Shown here one piece after another: positions 54,573-62,234 of a stretch of 64,000 nucleotides of DNA (position 1 is the stretch's first letter; the number at the start of each line of letters is the position of its first letter). The translations under genes and the position numbers were made by a program. Origin of the DNA: Bacteroidales bacterium (GTDB lineage: Bacteria; Bacteroidota; Bacteroidia; Bacteroidales; P3); assembly GCA_017962445.1 (NCBI GenBank), contig JAGCVI010000027.1, positions 1-64,000 of the forward strand. Direction: 5' to 3'. The notes under the pieces were generated by a model. The model saw only the letters and a list, made by a program, of their open reading frames with translations. It was not told the origin of the DNA and searched no databases.

Positions 54573-55337
54573 ATGATGGCAAAACAACGAAAAGGAACCG
54601 AAAGGACAAATGTAGATAAAACAAAGAAAAGCAGTGGTTTGACAGTGAAAGAATGGGCTTTGGAAGACAGGCCCCGAGAAAAACTATTGCAGAAAGGTAA
54701 AAAAGAACTAAGCAACGCTGAACTAATAGCCATACTTATTGGCAGCGGAACAGCGGGGCAAAGTGCTGTAGACGTGGCAAAAGAGATACTGAACCGTAGC
54801 GAAAACAGCCTGTCGAAGCTGTCTCGTCAAAGCATAAAAGAGCTCACCAAAAACTTCAAAGGCATCGGCGAAGCCAAAGCGATAAGCATCACTGCTGCTT
54901 TAGAGCTTGGATACAGACTGTTAAACGAAAATTCCGATCAGAAAGAATACACAATAAAGGACAGTTTAGACCTATTCAACTTCATAAGTCCATCACTAAT
55001 AGATCTTCCCTATGAAGAATTTTGGGCAATTTATCTGAATGTCAAGAACAAAGTCATATTCAAACAACGCATTTCGTCAGGTGGATTAACCGAAACGGGA
55101 GTCGACCATCGTAAAATATTCAGCACGGCTCTTGAGAAAAACGCCACATCGATAGCCGTAGCTCACAACCATCCTTCGGGAATAACGGAGCCGAGTCTTG
55201 ACGACAAACGACTCACAAAAAGTATCATTGATGCAGGGAAATTGCTAAGAATAAATCTTATAGAGCATATCATTGTCGGGATAGACGGGAAACACGCTCC
55301 GACATATTACAGTTTCCACGACCACGGATTGATATGA
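54573..55337 (+). CDS. radC: RadC family JAB-domain protein
   Basis: 254 aa from ATG 54573 (MMAKQ). Residues about 20-110 include helix-hairpin-helix sequence (ELTKNFKGIGEAKAISITAALELG); the C-terminal JAMM metal site is intact: AHNHPSGITEPSLDD, with the two His and the Asp, and the upstream Glu in the TETG region. Once linked to DNA repair, the family's biochemical role remains unproven. It is divergent from secDF and convergent with folB, 40 nt away, with no hairpin between. Confidence 0.9.
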   Translation: MMAKQRKGTERTNVDKTKKSSGLTVKEWALEDRPREKLLQKGKKELSNAELIAILIGSGTAGQSAVDVAKEILNRSENSLSKLSRQSIKELTKNFKGIGEAKAISITAALELGYRLLNENSDQKEYTIKDSLDLFNFISPSLIDLPYEEFWAIYLNVKNKVIFKQRISSGGLTETGVDHRKIFSTALEKNATSIAVAHNHPSGITEPSLDDKRLTKSIIDAGKLLRINLIEHIIVGIDGKHAPTYYSFHDHGLI

Positions 55338-55377
55338 TGCTCCAATTATTGAGATAAGTTAGTATGGAATCAGAAGG

Positions 55378-55746
55378 TTACGATAAAATAACGCGAGTTT
55401 TTTCAATCGTTAAAGAAACTGACTCCATTTTGCCTCCAAGTGGAGGATTAAGCTTTGATACCTTGACAGATACGAATTCAATAGATGGAAATTCGGAAAG
55501 AACACTCGTAGCAATCCTGTCAGCAACATTTTCCAAAAGACGAGAAGGAACCATCATCTGACGTTTTACCGCCTGATATACCGAAAGGTAATTAACGGTA
55601 TCGTCAATGCTATCAGACTTTTGAGCAATTTCCGTGTCAACCTGCATATGTAAGCTGACACGGAAATGCGTACCAATATTTTTCTCTTCAGAAAAGCAAC
55701 CATGGAATGCATAGAATTCCATGTTCTCGATATCTATAAATGCCAT
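55378..55746 (-). CDS. folB: Dihydroneopterin aldolase
   Basis: 122 aa, full length. AFIDIENMEFYAFHGCFSEEKNIGTHFRV is the conserved start (FHG with the pterin-binding region), LLENVADRIA carries the Glu that binds the pterin and KLNPPLGGKMESVSLTIEK the catalytic Lys region. It cleaves dihydroneopterin to 6-hydroxymethyl-dihydropterin and glycolaldehyde in folate synthesis. It follows pheS by 22 nt on the same strand. Confidence 0.92.
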   Translation of the reverse strand: MAFIDIENMEFYAFHGCFSEEKNIGTHFRVSLHMQVDTEIAQKSDSIDDTVNYLSVYQAVKRQMMVPSRLLENVADRIATSVLSEFPSIEFVSVKVSKLNPPLGGKMESVSLTIEKTRVILS

Positions 55747-55768
55747 GGTATAAAAAACTTATATGTTA

Positions 55769-56815
55769 TTATACCAAAGCTTCAAACTGGCGCAAGAAAC
55801 GTAAATCGTTCTCAAAATAGAGACGCAGATCACGAATCTGATATTTAAGCATAGCCATTCGTTCAACACCCATGCCCAAAGCAAATCCGCTGTAGACCTT
55901 ACTGTCAATGCCACAGGCTTCAAGAACATTCGGGTCGACCATGCCACAACCGAGAATCTCAAGCCATCCAGTCCCTTTACAAATATTGCATCCTTTGCCT
56001 CCGCATATATTGCACGAGATGTCCATTTCAGCAGAAGGTTCTGTAAACGGGAAATATGAAGGCCGTAGACGTATCTGAGTCTGTTCTCCGAACATTTCTT
56101 TTGCAAAATAGAGTAACGTCTGCTTCAAGTCAGCAAAAGTAACCTTTTTATCTACATATAAAGCCTCGACTTGATGAAAAATACAGTGAGCTCGAGCAGA
56201 TATTGCCTCATTGCGGAAAACGCGACCGGGAGCAATAATGCGAATCGGAGGCTTGTTGTTTTCCATAACCCTGACCTGAACAGAAGAGGTGTGGGTGCGA
56301 AGAGCGACTTCCTGACGTCCTTCCTGTTTTTCGACGAAGAAAGTGTCCTGCATGTCACGTGCCGGATGGTCTGGGGGAAAATTCAAGGCAGAGAAAAGAT
56401 GCCAATCGTCCTCGATCTCAACTGATTCGGCGACAGTGAAACCAATTCTTGAAAAGATGTCGGTTATTTCGTTCATCACAACAGAAAGCACATGGCGGCT
56501 ACCCAGTGCTGAATAATCCGTTGGAAGCGTAAGATCCATGGTCTGAGACAATTGCTCAGAGTTTCCTACATTCTGTTTAAACTCTTCGATTTTTGCCTGA
56601 GCAGCATTTTTCAGACGATTGAGAGCCTGACCAATTTCCTTTTTCTGTTCGTTAGGAACAGACTTGAACTGTTCGAAAAGGTCGCTTATAACACCTTTCT
56701 TGCCGAGATATTTTATTCTGAATTGTTCAGCAAAAGCCGCTCTATCGTCTGCCTTCTCAATAGAGGCGAGTTGTATGTCGCGTATAAAGTCCTCAATTTG
56801 GTTTATCATTGACAT
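55769..56815 (-). CDS. pheS: Phenylalanyl-tRNA synthetase, alpha subunit
   Basis: 348 aa, class II. N-terminal coiled coil (about 1-90) for tRNA binding, motif 1 around HPARDMQDTF, motif 2 RTHTSSVQVRVM..RVFRNEAISARAHCIFHQVEAL, a Cys4 stretch CNICGGKGCNICKGTG (about 276-291), and motif 3 GLALGMGVER-type sequence (SGFALGMGVERMAML). The Cys cluster occurs in some PheS proteins. The beta subunit gene pheT is not adjacent. The ATG at 56809 is an alternative start. Upstream, the cyclophilin gene is 17 nt away. Confidence 0.94.
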   Translation of the reverse strand: MSMINQIEDFIRDIQLASIEKADDRAAFAEQFRIKYLGKKGVISDLFEQFKSVPNEQKKEIGQALNRLKNAAQAKIEEFKQNVGNSEQLSQTMDLTLPTDYSALGSRHVLSVVMNEITDIFSRIGFTVAESVEIEDDWHLFSALNFPPDHPARDMQDTFFVEKQEGRQEVALRTHTSSVQVRVMENNKPPIRIIAPGRVFRNEAISARAHCIFHQVEALYVDKKVTFADLKQTLLYFAKEMFGEQTQIRLRPSYFPFTEPSAEMDISCNICGGKGCNICKGTGWLEILGCGMVDPNVLEACGIDSKVYSGFALGMGVERMAMLKYQIRDLRLYFENDLRFLRQFEALV

Positions 56816-56832
56816 AATTCAGATTTATAGTT

Positions 56833-57609
56833 TTATCGTTCGATAATAGAGATTTTCATTTTCACATCCTTAACGGGGCGATCAGCAGCGCCGCACTTAA
56901 CAGCAGCAATTTTATCGATAACATCAAGGCCTTCAATAACCTGACCGAAAACAGTGTAGTCATAGTCAAGATGCGGGGTGCCTCCGACTGTTGTGTACAC
57001 CTCCATCTGTTGCTGGTCGAAAGCCCTACCCATCTGATAAGACATCATCTGGAGCTGATCGGCCGGCCAAACGTTGCCCTGCACAATGTAGAACTGACAA
57101 GAAGAGGACTCCTTCCTGGGATTGACATTGTCGCCCATGCGCGCTGCGGCAAGAGCACCTTTACGATGAATCAGACCCTTTACAAACTCGGCCGGTATAG
57201 TATAGCCAAGCGAGCCGTTGCCGAGCATTTGTCCCGGCTTAGCATTGCGTGACTCTGGGTCACCACCCTGAATCATGAAATTGTTGATAACCCGATGGAA
57301 CAATAGTCCGTCATAGAATCCTTCCTTTACAAGCTTAATAAAATTGTCGCGATGCAGAGGAGTCTCATTATAGAGTTCCGCAACCATATTTCCATAAGAA
57401 GTCTCAATCAAAACATAATACTTTTTTTCATCTTCAGGCCTTAAAGAGACATTATTATCGGTTGTGGAGGCATCTGACACTGAGGGTTGAGCATTATTGT
57501 TAGATCCTTTTTTACCAGAATCATCTAACTGATTTTTAGATGCTTGAGATCCGCAAGAACATATTGCTGCGAAAAAAAATAACAAAAAAGTAAGTTTTTT
57601 TCCTTTCAT
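56833..57609 (-). CDS. Cyclophilin-type peptidylprolyl isomerase, lipoprotein
   Basis: 258 aa. Lipoprotein signal KKLTFLLFFFAAICSC with Cys at the lipobox, a Ser/Asn-rich linker to about residue 65, then the cyclophilin domain: NFIKLVKEGFYDGLLFHRVINNFMIQGGDP, SSCQFYIV, and FGQVIEGLDVIDKI. It catalyses cis-trans isomerisation of prolyl bonds during protein folding, on the periplasmic side of a membrane. It has its own -7 box and is probably first in a run with pheS and folB. Confidence 0.92.
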   Translation of the reverse strand: MKGKKLTFLLFFFAAICSCGSQASKNQLDDSGKKGSNNNAQPSVSDASTTDNNVSLRPEDEKKYYVLIETSYGNMVAELYNETPLHRDNFIKLVKEGFYDGLLFHRVINNFMIQGGDPESRNAKPGQMLGNGSLGYTIPAEFVKGLIHRKGALAAARMGDNVNPRKESSSCQFYIVQGNVWPADQLQMMSYQMGRAFDQQQMEVYTTVGGTPHLDYDYTVFGQVIEGLDVIDKIAAVKCGAADRPVKDVKMKISIIER

Positions 57610-57624
57610 GACATATAAAATTAT

Positions 57625-57632
57625 TAATTTTG
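57625..57632 (+). promoter_or_regulatory. -7 box of the 136-aa lipoprotein gene
   Basis: TAATTTTG, 53 nt before ATG 57685; -33 element not seen. Its neighbour on the other strand is only 6 nt away. Confidence 0.5.
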
Positions 57633-57637
57633 CAGTG

Positions 57638-57645
57638 CAAAAGTA
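57638..57645 (-). promoter_or_regulatory. -7 box of the cyclophilin-pheS-folB run
   Basis: CAAAAGTA on the plus strand reads TACTTTTG on the minus strand, 29 nt before the cyclophilin ATG. The -33 element is not clear. Confidence 0.55.
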
Positions 57646-57684
57646 GTCAAAAAAATCATAACAGAACGAAATAAAATAAAAAAT

Positions 57685-58095
57685 ATGAAGAAAAAGATTT
57701 TAATCATTGCATGCCTTGTTTTAATGGGCGGATTCTCAGCTTTTTTCTTTGGAGCCTGCGATAAAGACACAGACTGCTATGTTGAAATAACCGTCGTTGA
57801 CGAAGTCACAAAGAAGCCCGTCAAGGACGTTTTTGTGAAAATTGACATAGACAGCAGCTATGTGAGTTCCGAAGGATACACCGATGCCAATGGAATGTTC
57901 AAGACATCGTTCAAAGCCCCTGCTATTTTCAATGTGTCGGCTAAATACGAGACAGGCTATGACTCGGTTTACACGCGCGACGTATTCTACTGCTATCGCA
58001 AGGGCAACAACACTATACGTCTTAAAGAAGGCGAAGTTGTGAAGGCAACAGTGAATCTCGAATCTACCATTATCCGCGAATACAGAAACAAATAA
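57685..58095 (+). CDS. Small lipoprotein with carboxypeptidase-regulatory-like fold
   Basis: 136 aa. Signal peptide KKKILIIACLVLMGGFSAFFFGAC with the lipobox Cys followed by Asp-Lys-Asp. The mature part resembles a single prealbumin/CarboxypepD_reg-like beta-sandwich (VTKKPVKDVFVKIDID..YTDANGMFKTSFKAPAIFNVSA), common in surface proteins of the phylum. Function unknown. The DUF4301 gene follows after 11 nt, so the two are likely one transcript. Confidence 0.65.
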   Translation: MKKKILIIACLVLMGGFSAFFFGACDKDTDCYVEITVVDEVTKKPVKDVFVKIDIDSSYVSSEGYTDANGMFKTSFKAPAIFNVSAKYETGYDSVYTRDVFYCYRKGNNTIRLKEGEVVKATVNLESTIIREYRNK

Positions 58096-58106
58096 CGAGG
58101 ACCGAG

Positions 58107-59654
58107 ATGACTCACGCCTTTACAGAAAAAGACTTGCAACAGATTGCAAGCATGGGTCTTACGGCAAAGGATGTAGAACTTCAACTTGACAATTTCAGAA
58201 AAGGCTTCCCAAAAACCAAACTTTTGGAAGCAGCCACCGTGGAGAACCACGGAGTGAAGCGCATGACAGACGAAGAAATCATGCGCTTTTCTGCGTCGTA
58301 CAAGAAGCTTTCCAACGGAAAAAAGATACTGAAATTCGTGCCGGCATCTGGTGCTGCAACGCGCATGTTCAAAGAACTTTATGCATTTACATCAACCTAT
58401 TTCGGAGTGGCCACAAACTTCGAGAAAGAGTTTCCAAATGTAAAAGAGTTTTTGCAGCACATACGCAGTTTCGCCTTTTTTGAGGATCTGCAAGCATGCA
58501 TGGAGAAATCGTCACTCGATTTTGGGGATTATATGGACCGTGGGGATTTCACGACCGTAATAAACTATTTACTTAAAGAGCAATACCTTGGGTACGGTTC
58601 ATTACCAAAAGCACTGCTAAAATTCCACCGTTACGGAGGAATAAGCCGCACAGCAATTGAAGAGCATATTGTAGAAGGTGCTGCATATGCCAAAAACAAC
58701 GACGGTAAAGTCAACCTACATTTTACAGTATCACCCGAGCACCGTCCTCTATTCAAAAAAAAGATTGCAGAAGTAAAGAGGTACTATGAATCCGAGCTCG
58801 GAATAAAACTCAATATAACATTCTCTGAACAAAAGCATTACACCGACACACTTGCAGTAGATGAATATAACAACCCTGTCCGTGACGAGAATGGAAAACT
58901 CACATTCCGACCCGGAGGACATGGCGCTCTTATAGAGAACCTTAACGAATGTCGAGCCGACATCATTTTTATTAAGAACATAGACAATGTTGTCCCCGAC
59001 TGGATGAAACACACGACAATCATTTATAAACAAGTGATTGCCGGACTATTGCTAGAACTCCAACAGCAAACGTTTGAATACCTGCGAATACTAGACAAGT
59101 CCCCAGACAAAAAAACGCTGCAAAAGATTGCCAAGTTTGCAAAAGACAGCCTGCAGATTTCATTACCCGAGAATTTCACCAAACTCTCAAACGAGGAGCA
59201 GTGCACCATATTAATGCAGAAACTGAATCGCCCGATGCGAGTATGTGGAATGGTGAAGAACCAAGGAGAGCCTGGCGGAGGTCCATTCTTCACAGAGAAC
59301 ACACATGGAATCAGAAGTCTACAGATTGTCGAGACAGCACAAATAAACAGAAAAGACCCCGAACAAGAGGCAATATTAAATTCAGCGACACACTTCAACC
59401 CCGTAGATTTGGTTTGCGCAACAAAAGATTACAAAGGACGGTATTTCAATCTGAGAAAATATGTTGACCCGCAGACTGGCTTTATAAGCAAGAAGACCAA
59501 GGGGGCTCTAACGGTAAAATCGCAGGAACTTCCAGGTCTATGGAACGGAGCCATGGCAGAATGGATAACTCTGTTTGTAGAGGTTCCGCTTGCCACTTTC
59601 AACCCTGTAAAGACCGTTAACGATTTATTGCGCAAAGAACATCTTGAAGGATAA
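58107..59654 (+). CDS. DUF4301 family protein
   Basis: 515 aa, soluble, no signal peptide. FTEKDLQQIASMGLTAKDVELQLDNFRKGFP and FVPASGAATRMFKELY near the N-terminus, FRPGGHGALIENLNE in the middle, and NQGEPGGGPFF later are the blocks I associate with DUF4301. The GGHGALIENL and PASGAATRMFK stretches look like phosphate- or sugar-nucleotide-binding loops as in nucleotidyltransferase-like folds, but no activity is known to me. It is common in Bacteroidales. Confidence 0.8.
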   Translation: MTHAFTEKDLQQIASMGLTAKDVELQLDNFRKGFPKTKLLEAATVENHGVKRMTDEEIMRFSASYKKLSNGKKILKFVPASGAATRMFKELYAFTSTYFGVATNFEKEFPNVKEFLQHIRSFAFFEDLQACMEKSSLDFGDYMDRGDFTTVINYLLKEQYLGYGSLPKALLKFHRYGGISRTAIEEHIVEGAAYAKNNDGKVNLHFTVSPEHRPLFKKKIAEVKRYYESELGIKLNITFSEQKHYTDTLAVDEYNNPVRDENGKLTFRPGGHGALIENLNECRADIIFIKNIDNVVPDWMKHTTIIYKQVIAGLLLELQQQTFEYLRILDKSPDKKTLQKIAKFAKDSLQISLPENFTKLSNEEQCTILMQKLNRPMRVCGMVKNQGEPGGGPFFTENTHGIRSLQIVETAQINRKDPEQEAILNSATHFNPVDLVCATKDYKGRYFNLRKYVDPQTGFISKKTKGALTVKSQELPGLWNGAMAEWITLFVEVPLATFNPVKTVNDLLRKEHLEG

Positions 59655-59692
59655 TAAGTTACAGTAGTAATATGCAAAAAAATCAACAATTA

Positions 59693-59724
59693 TTTGTGTA
59701 TATTAAATAATTGATATAATTTTG
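59693..59724 (+). promoter_or_regulatory. Consensus promoter of the 44-aa basic protein
   Basis: TTTG at 59693-59696, 20-nt spacer, TAATTTTG at 59717-59724. One of the best promoters in the window; the expected leader is about 70 nt. Confidence 0.75.
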
Positions 59725-59799
59725 CAAGACGTTTCAAAAAACGAAAAACGGCTTTTCAAACTAACAATCAAGAAGTTGAACAAAATAAGATAATGTATC

Positions 59800-59934
59800 A
59801 TGGGCATTAATGCAAACAAAAAAGTAAAGAGAAGAAAAGTAAGAGTTCAGGGCAATAAGAACTCTACGAACAACTGGGGTTTGAATGCTGCTGGCTGGAA
59901 TGCAGTTCACAAAGCCATCATTAACGCTGAATAA
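59800..59934 (+). CDS. 44-aa highly basic small protein, unknown
   Basis: ATG 59800 to TAA 59932-59934. The N-terminal half is strongly basic (NKKVKRRKVRVQGNKN), the C-terminal half is Asn/Ala/Trp-containing and helical in character (NWGLNAAGWNAVHKAIINAE). It stands between a consensus promoter and a strong terminator with no other gene, which argues for a real and possibly abundant product. The size and charge suggest RNA, ribosome or DNA binding. I do not recognise the family; it is not the bTHX ribosomal protein. A short ATG-TAA frame at 59793 overlaps its start. Confidence 0.6.
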   Translation: MGINANKKVKRRKVRVQGNKNSTNNWGLNAAGWNAVHKAIINAE

Positions 59935-59956
59935 GCTAAGCCCCTGTTCAAAAGAA

Positions 59957-59988
59957 AAAAGCACCGAAAGTTTTCGGTGCTTTTTTTA
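59957..59988 (+). terminator. Terminator of the 44-aa gene
   Basis: AGCACCGAAA/TTTCGGTGCT (59960-59981) around GT, followed by TTTTTT. Confidence 0.9.
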
Positions 59989-60102
59989 TACGGATTAAAC
60001 TATACAAGCATTGTCCGAATATAAGCCGCTGGCATCATAAGTAATTGTTTTGCAAACAATAAACCTTGCGAACAACATTACATCTAATTTCATTCATCCA
60101 AT

Positions 60103-60576
60103 CTATATAGCCAATGGTTTGCCATCAAGTTTTACAGATATGAGATCGTCATCATGATAGACGAGTTTGAGTGAGAAGAAAGGCTGGTCTGGATTCATAA
60201 TAAGACGCAGGAATATACGGTCGCCTGACCACAAAGTCAAATTGAAGAGTTCTCGTTTATCAACCCACTGCAAATCACCTTCATCACAGTCAGTCTCTCT
60301 ACCATTCCATTTATCTGCGGTAAAAAGGTGCATATACTCGCAAGGCCATATATTAGAGATGAATGTAACTATGCCTCTATAATGCCATGATGTAACGATA
60401 AGTCCTGTTTCTTCAAATACTTCGCGTAACATACATTCATCGGGGCTTTCATCGGCTTCGCACTTCCCTCCCACCCCAATCCATTTGTCGTGGCTAGCAT
60501 CGTTCTGTTTCTTGACACGATGGAGCATAAGGTATTGGTCTCCACGATCGAGATAACACAATGTGGTTTGTTTCAT
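60103..60576 (-). CDS. Nudix hydrolase (MutT-like)
   Basis: 157 aa. The Nudix box lies at residues about 37-59, with GGKCEADES, then REVFEETG containing the catalytic Glu pair (E55, E56). The N-terminus TTLCYLDRGDQYLMLHRVKK matches the 8-oxo-dGTP diphosphatase branch (MTH1/MutT-like), which cleans oxidised nucleotides. The exact substrate is unproven. In 59989-60102, before its stop, I see no gene. The palindrome cluster lies upstream. Confidence 0.85.
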   Translation of the reverse strand: MKQTTLCYLDRGDQYLMLHRVKKQNDASHDKWIGVGGKCEADESPDECMLREVFEETGLIVTSWHYRGIVTFISNIWPCEYMHLFTADKWNGRETDCDEGDLQWVDKRELFNLTLWSGDRIFLRLIMNPDQPFFSLKLVYHDDDLISVKLDGKPLAI

Positions 60577-60628
60577 TGCATTAACATTTTATAGTGTCTC
60601 TTCGATACAAGTTTGCTATATTATAACA

Positions 60629-60722
60629 ACCCCACACTGCAAAAGGAATTCTTTGCAGTGTGGGGGTTGATTCTGATTCAGTGCCTCAGGCACGGTATAA
60701 TGTGTTGCAACGACGTTGCAAC
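60629..60722. repeat. Cluster of three inverted repeats
   Basis: Three hairpins in 94 nt: AACCCCACACTGCAAA../TTTGCAGTGTGGGGTT (60629-60668, stem near 16 bp), GTGCC-TCA-GGCAC (60681-60693) and GTTGCAA-CGACG-TTGCAAC (60704-60722). They sit between the end of the oxidoreductase operon and the Nudix gene. The first may act as a terminator for the operon on the minus strand, although no long T-run follows. The set looks like a REP/bacterial interspersed mosaic element. Confidence 0.6.
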
Positions 60723-60731
60723 ATGCACCCA

Positions 60732-61283
60732 TTAGAGAGTGAACACAGGCTCAATGAGAGTCTTGCCGAGCTCGATAGCCTCCTCGTTTTGCGGGATGAG
60801 GGCATGGTGACGAGCAGGCAGAGATTTCTCAAGACCCTTGTGGATGAACTCACTGCCAACGATCGGTTTCAGTTTGAGGAAACCACCGAGGACAATCATG
60901 TTAAAGACTTTGGCAATACCCTTCTCCGTAGCCTTCTCGGTTGCGGGAATCTTGTAGATATTGATGTCGCGACGTGTGGGTTCGTGAGTAATGCCGTTAG
61001 GATCGTAAATCAGCATTCCGCCAGGCTTTACACTCTTCTCGAACTTGTCAAGAGACTGCTGGTTAAGAACAATAGCGGTATCGAATTTGCTGATGATGGG
61101 CGAGCTAATGCGCTCGTCGCTGACGATAACGGTGACGTTAGCCGTACCACCGCGCTGCTCCGGACCATAGGAGGGCATCCAGAGCACTTCCTTATCTTCC
61201 ATAACGCCAGAATAGGCAAGGATCTTACCCATTGAAAGGACTCCCTGTCCACCGAATCCAGCGATGATTATTTCTTCTGTCAT
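60732..61283 (-). CDS. korC: 2-oxoacid:ferredoxin oxidoreductase, gamma subunit
   Basis: 183 aa from ATG 61283 (MTEEIIIAGFGGQGV), the usual start of this subunit; the longer frame adds 15 residues of leader. GFGGQGVLSMGKILAYSG and WMPSYGPEQRGGTANVTV are conserved. It completes the four-subunit enzyme that oxidatively decarboxylates a 2-oxoacid with CoA and reduces ferredoxin, a central anaerobic reaction. Whether the complex prefers 2-oxoglutarate or branched-chain oxoacids cannot be told from this window. Confidence 0.88.
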   Translation of the reverse strand: MTEEIIIAGFGGQGVLSMGKILAYSGVMEDKEVLWMPSYGPEQRGGTANVTVIVSDERISSPIISKFDTAIVLNQQSLDKFEKSVKPGGMLIYDPNGITHEPTRRDINIYKIPATEKATEKGIAKVFNMIVLGGFLKLKPIVGSEFIHKGLEKSLPARHHALIPQNEEAIELGKTLIEPVFTL

Positions 61284-61357
61284 AATTTTAATTGTTGATA
61301 TGTTAAATGTTGAAGTGTTTATAAGCAAAACAGTTCAACAACTTTAACGATTAATAA

Positions 61358-62137
61358 TTATTTCTTAACTAATTCACCATCGACCTTGATGTCTCCAAGC
61401 GGATACTGCGGGAACATGTTCTCTTCCATCCACTTATTGGCCTGTACGGGGGTCATCTTCCAGCCAGAGTTACAGCTAGAAACGATTTCGACGAAACTGA
61501 CACCCTTTTCGAGTTTCTGGTTCTCAAAAGCCTTCTTGAGGGCTGCCTTAGCCTTGCGGACATTGGCAGGGGTGTGAACGCTTTGACGGGTGACATAATA
61601 AGTACCCGGCAGCTGAGCCAACAACTCAGTGACCTGGAACGGCCAGCCGTTGAGTTTCTGGTCACGGCCATAAGGTGTGGTGGCGGTCTTCATACCCAGC
61701 AGAGTAGTGGGAGCCATCTGACCACCAGTCATACCATAGATAGCGTTGTTGATAAACACCATAGTTATGTTCTCACCACGGTTGCAAGCGTGGATGGTCT
61801 CGGCGGTACCGATAGCGGCAAGGTCGCCGTCTCCCTGATAGGTAAACACGTAGCAATCGGGATTGAGACGTTTAATGGCGGTAGCGACAGCCGGAGCACG
61901 TCCGTGAGCAGCCTCCTGGAAGTCTACGTCAAAATAATTGTAGGCCATCACAGAGCATCCGACAGGGGATACACCGATGGTCTTGTCTTGGATGCCGAGT
62001 TCCTCGATAACCTCAGCGATGATGCGGTGAGCCGTACCATGGCCACAGCCTGGGCAATAGTGCATAACGGCATCCGTCAAAACTTTTGATTTCTGATAAA
62101 CCAGATTCTCAGGTTTTACTATATCTAAATTTGACAT
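61358..62137 (-). CDS. korB: 2-oxoacid:ferredoxin oxidoreductase, beta subunit (TPP-binding)
   Basis: 259 aa. The thiamine-diphosphate motif is GDGDLAAIGTAETIHACNRGENITMVFINN (first 20: GDGD then N about 30 residues on), and YCPGCGHGTAHR at about 28-39 carries conserved Cys. It forms the catalytic core with the alpha subunit, upstream by 97 nt, and gamma, 74 nt downstream. The spacers contain no promoter box. Confidence 0.9.
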   Translation of the reverse strand: MSNLDIVKPENLVYQKSKVLTDAVMHYCPGCGHGTAHRIIAEVIEELGIQDKTIGVSPVGCSVMAYNYFDVDFQEAAHGRAPAVATAIKRLNPDCYVFTYQGDGDLAAIGTAETIHACNRGENITMVFINNAIYGMTGGQMAPTTLLGMKTATTPYGRDQKLNGWPFQVTELLAQLPGTYYVTRQSVHTPANVRKAKAALKKAFENQKLEKGVSFVEIVSSCNSGWKMTPVQANKWMEENMFPQYPLGDIKVDGELVKK

Positions 62138-62153
62138 AATGATTCATTATTTG

Positions 62154-62182
62154 GTGAATTGTGAATTGCGAATCGTGAATTG
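62154..62182. repeat. Degenerate tandem heptamer between korA and korB
   Basis: GTGAATT-GTGAATT-GCGAATC-GTGAATT (62154-62181): four units of about 7 nt. It lies in the 97-nt spacer between alpha and beta subunit genes. Function unknown. Confidence 0.5.
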
Positions 62183-62234
62183 AAAAAACTTATAGCAGTT
62201 CTATTCACTGGTCACTTTCCACTAATCACAATTA

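Noticed and set aside
60044-60061. ATTGTTTTGCAAACAAT as a terminator of the Nudix gene
   Set aside because: Short A/T-rich palindrome upstream of no T-run and 40 nt beyond the stop; evidence too weak to list.
61284-61357. TGTTAAATGTTGAAGTG-type sequence between korB and korC as a CRISPR-like or regulatory repeat
   Set aside because: Only loose similarity between units and no regular spacing; no CRISPR array is present anywhere in the window.
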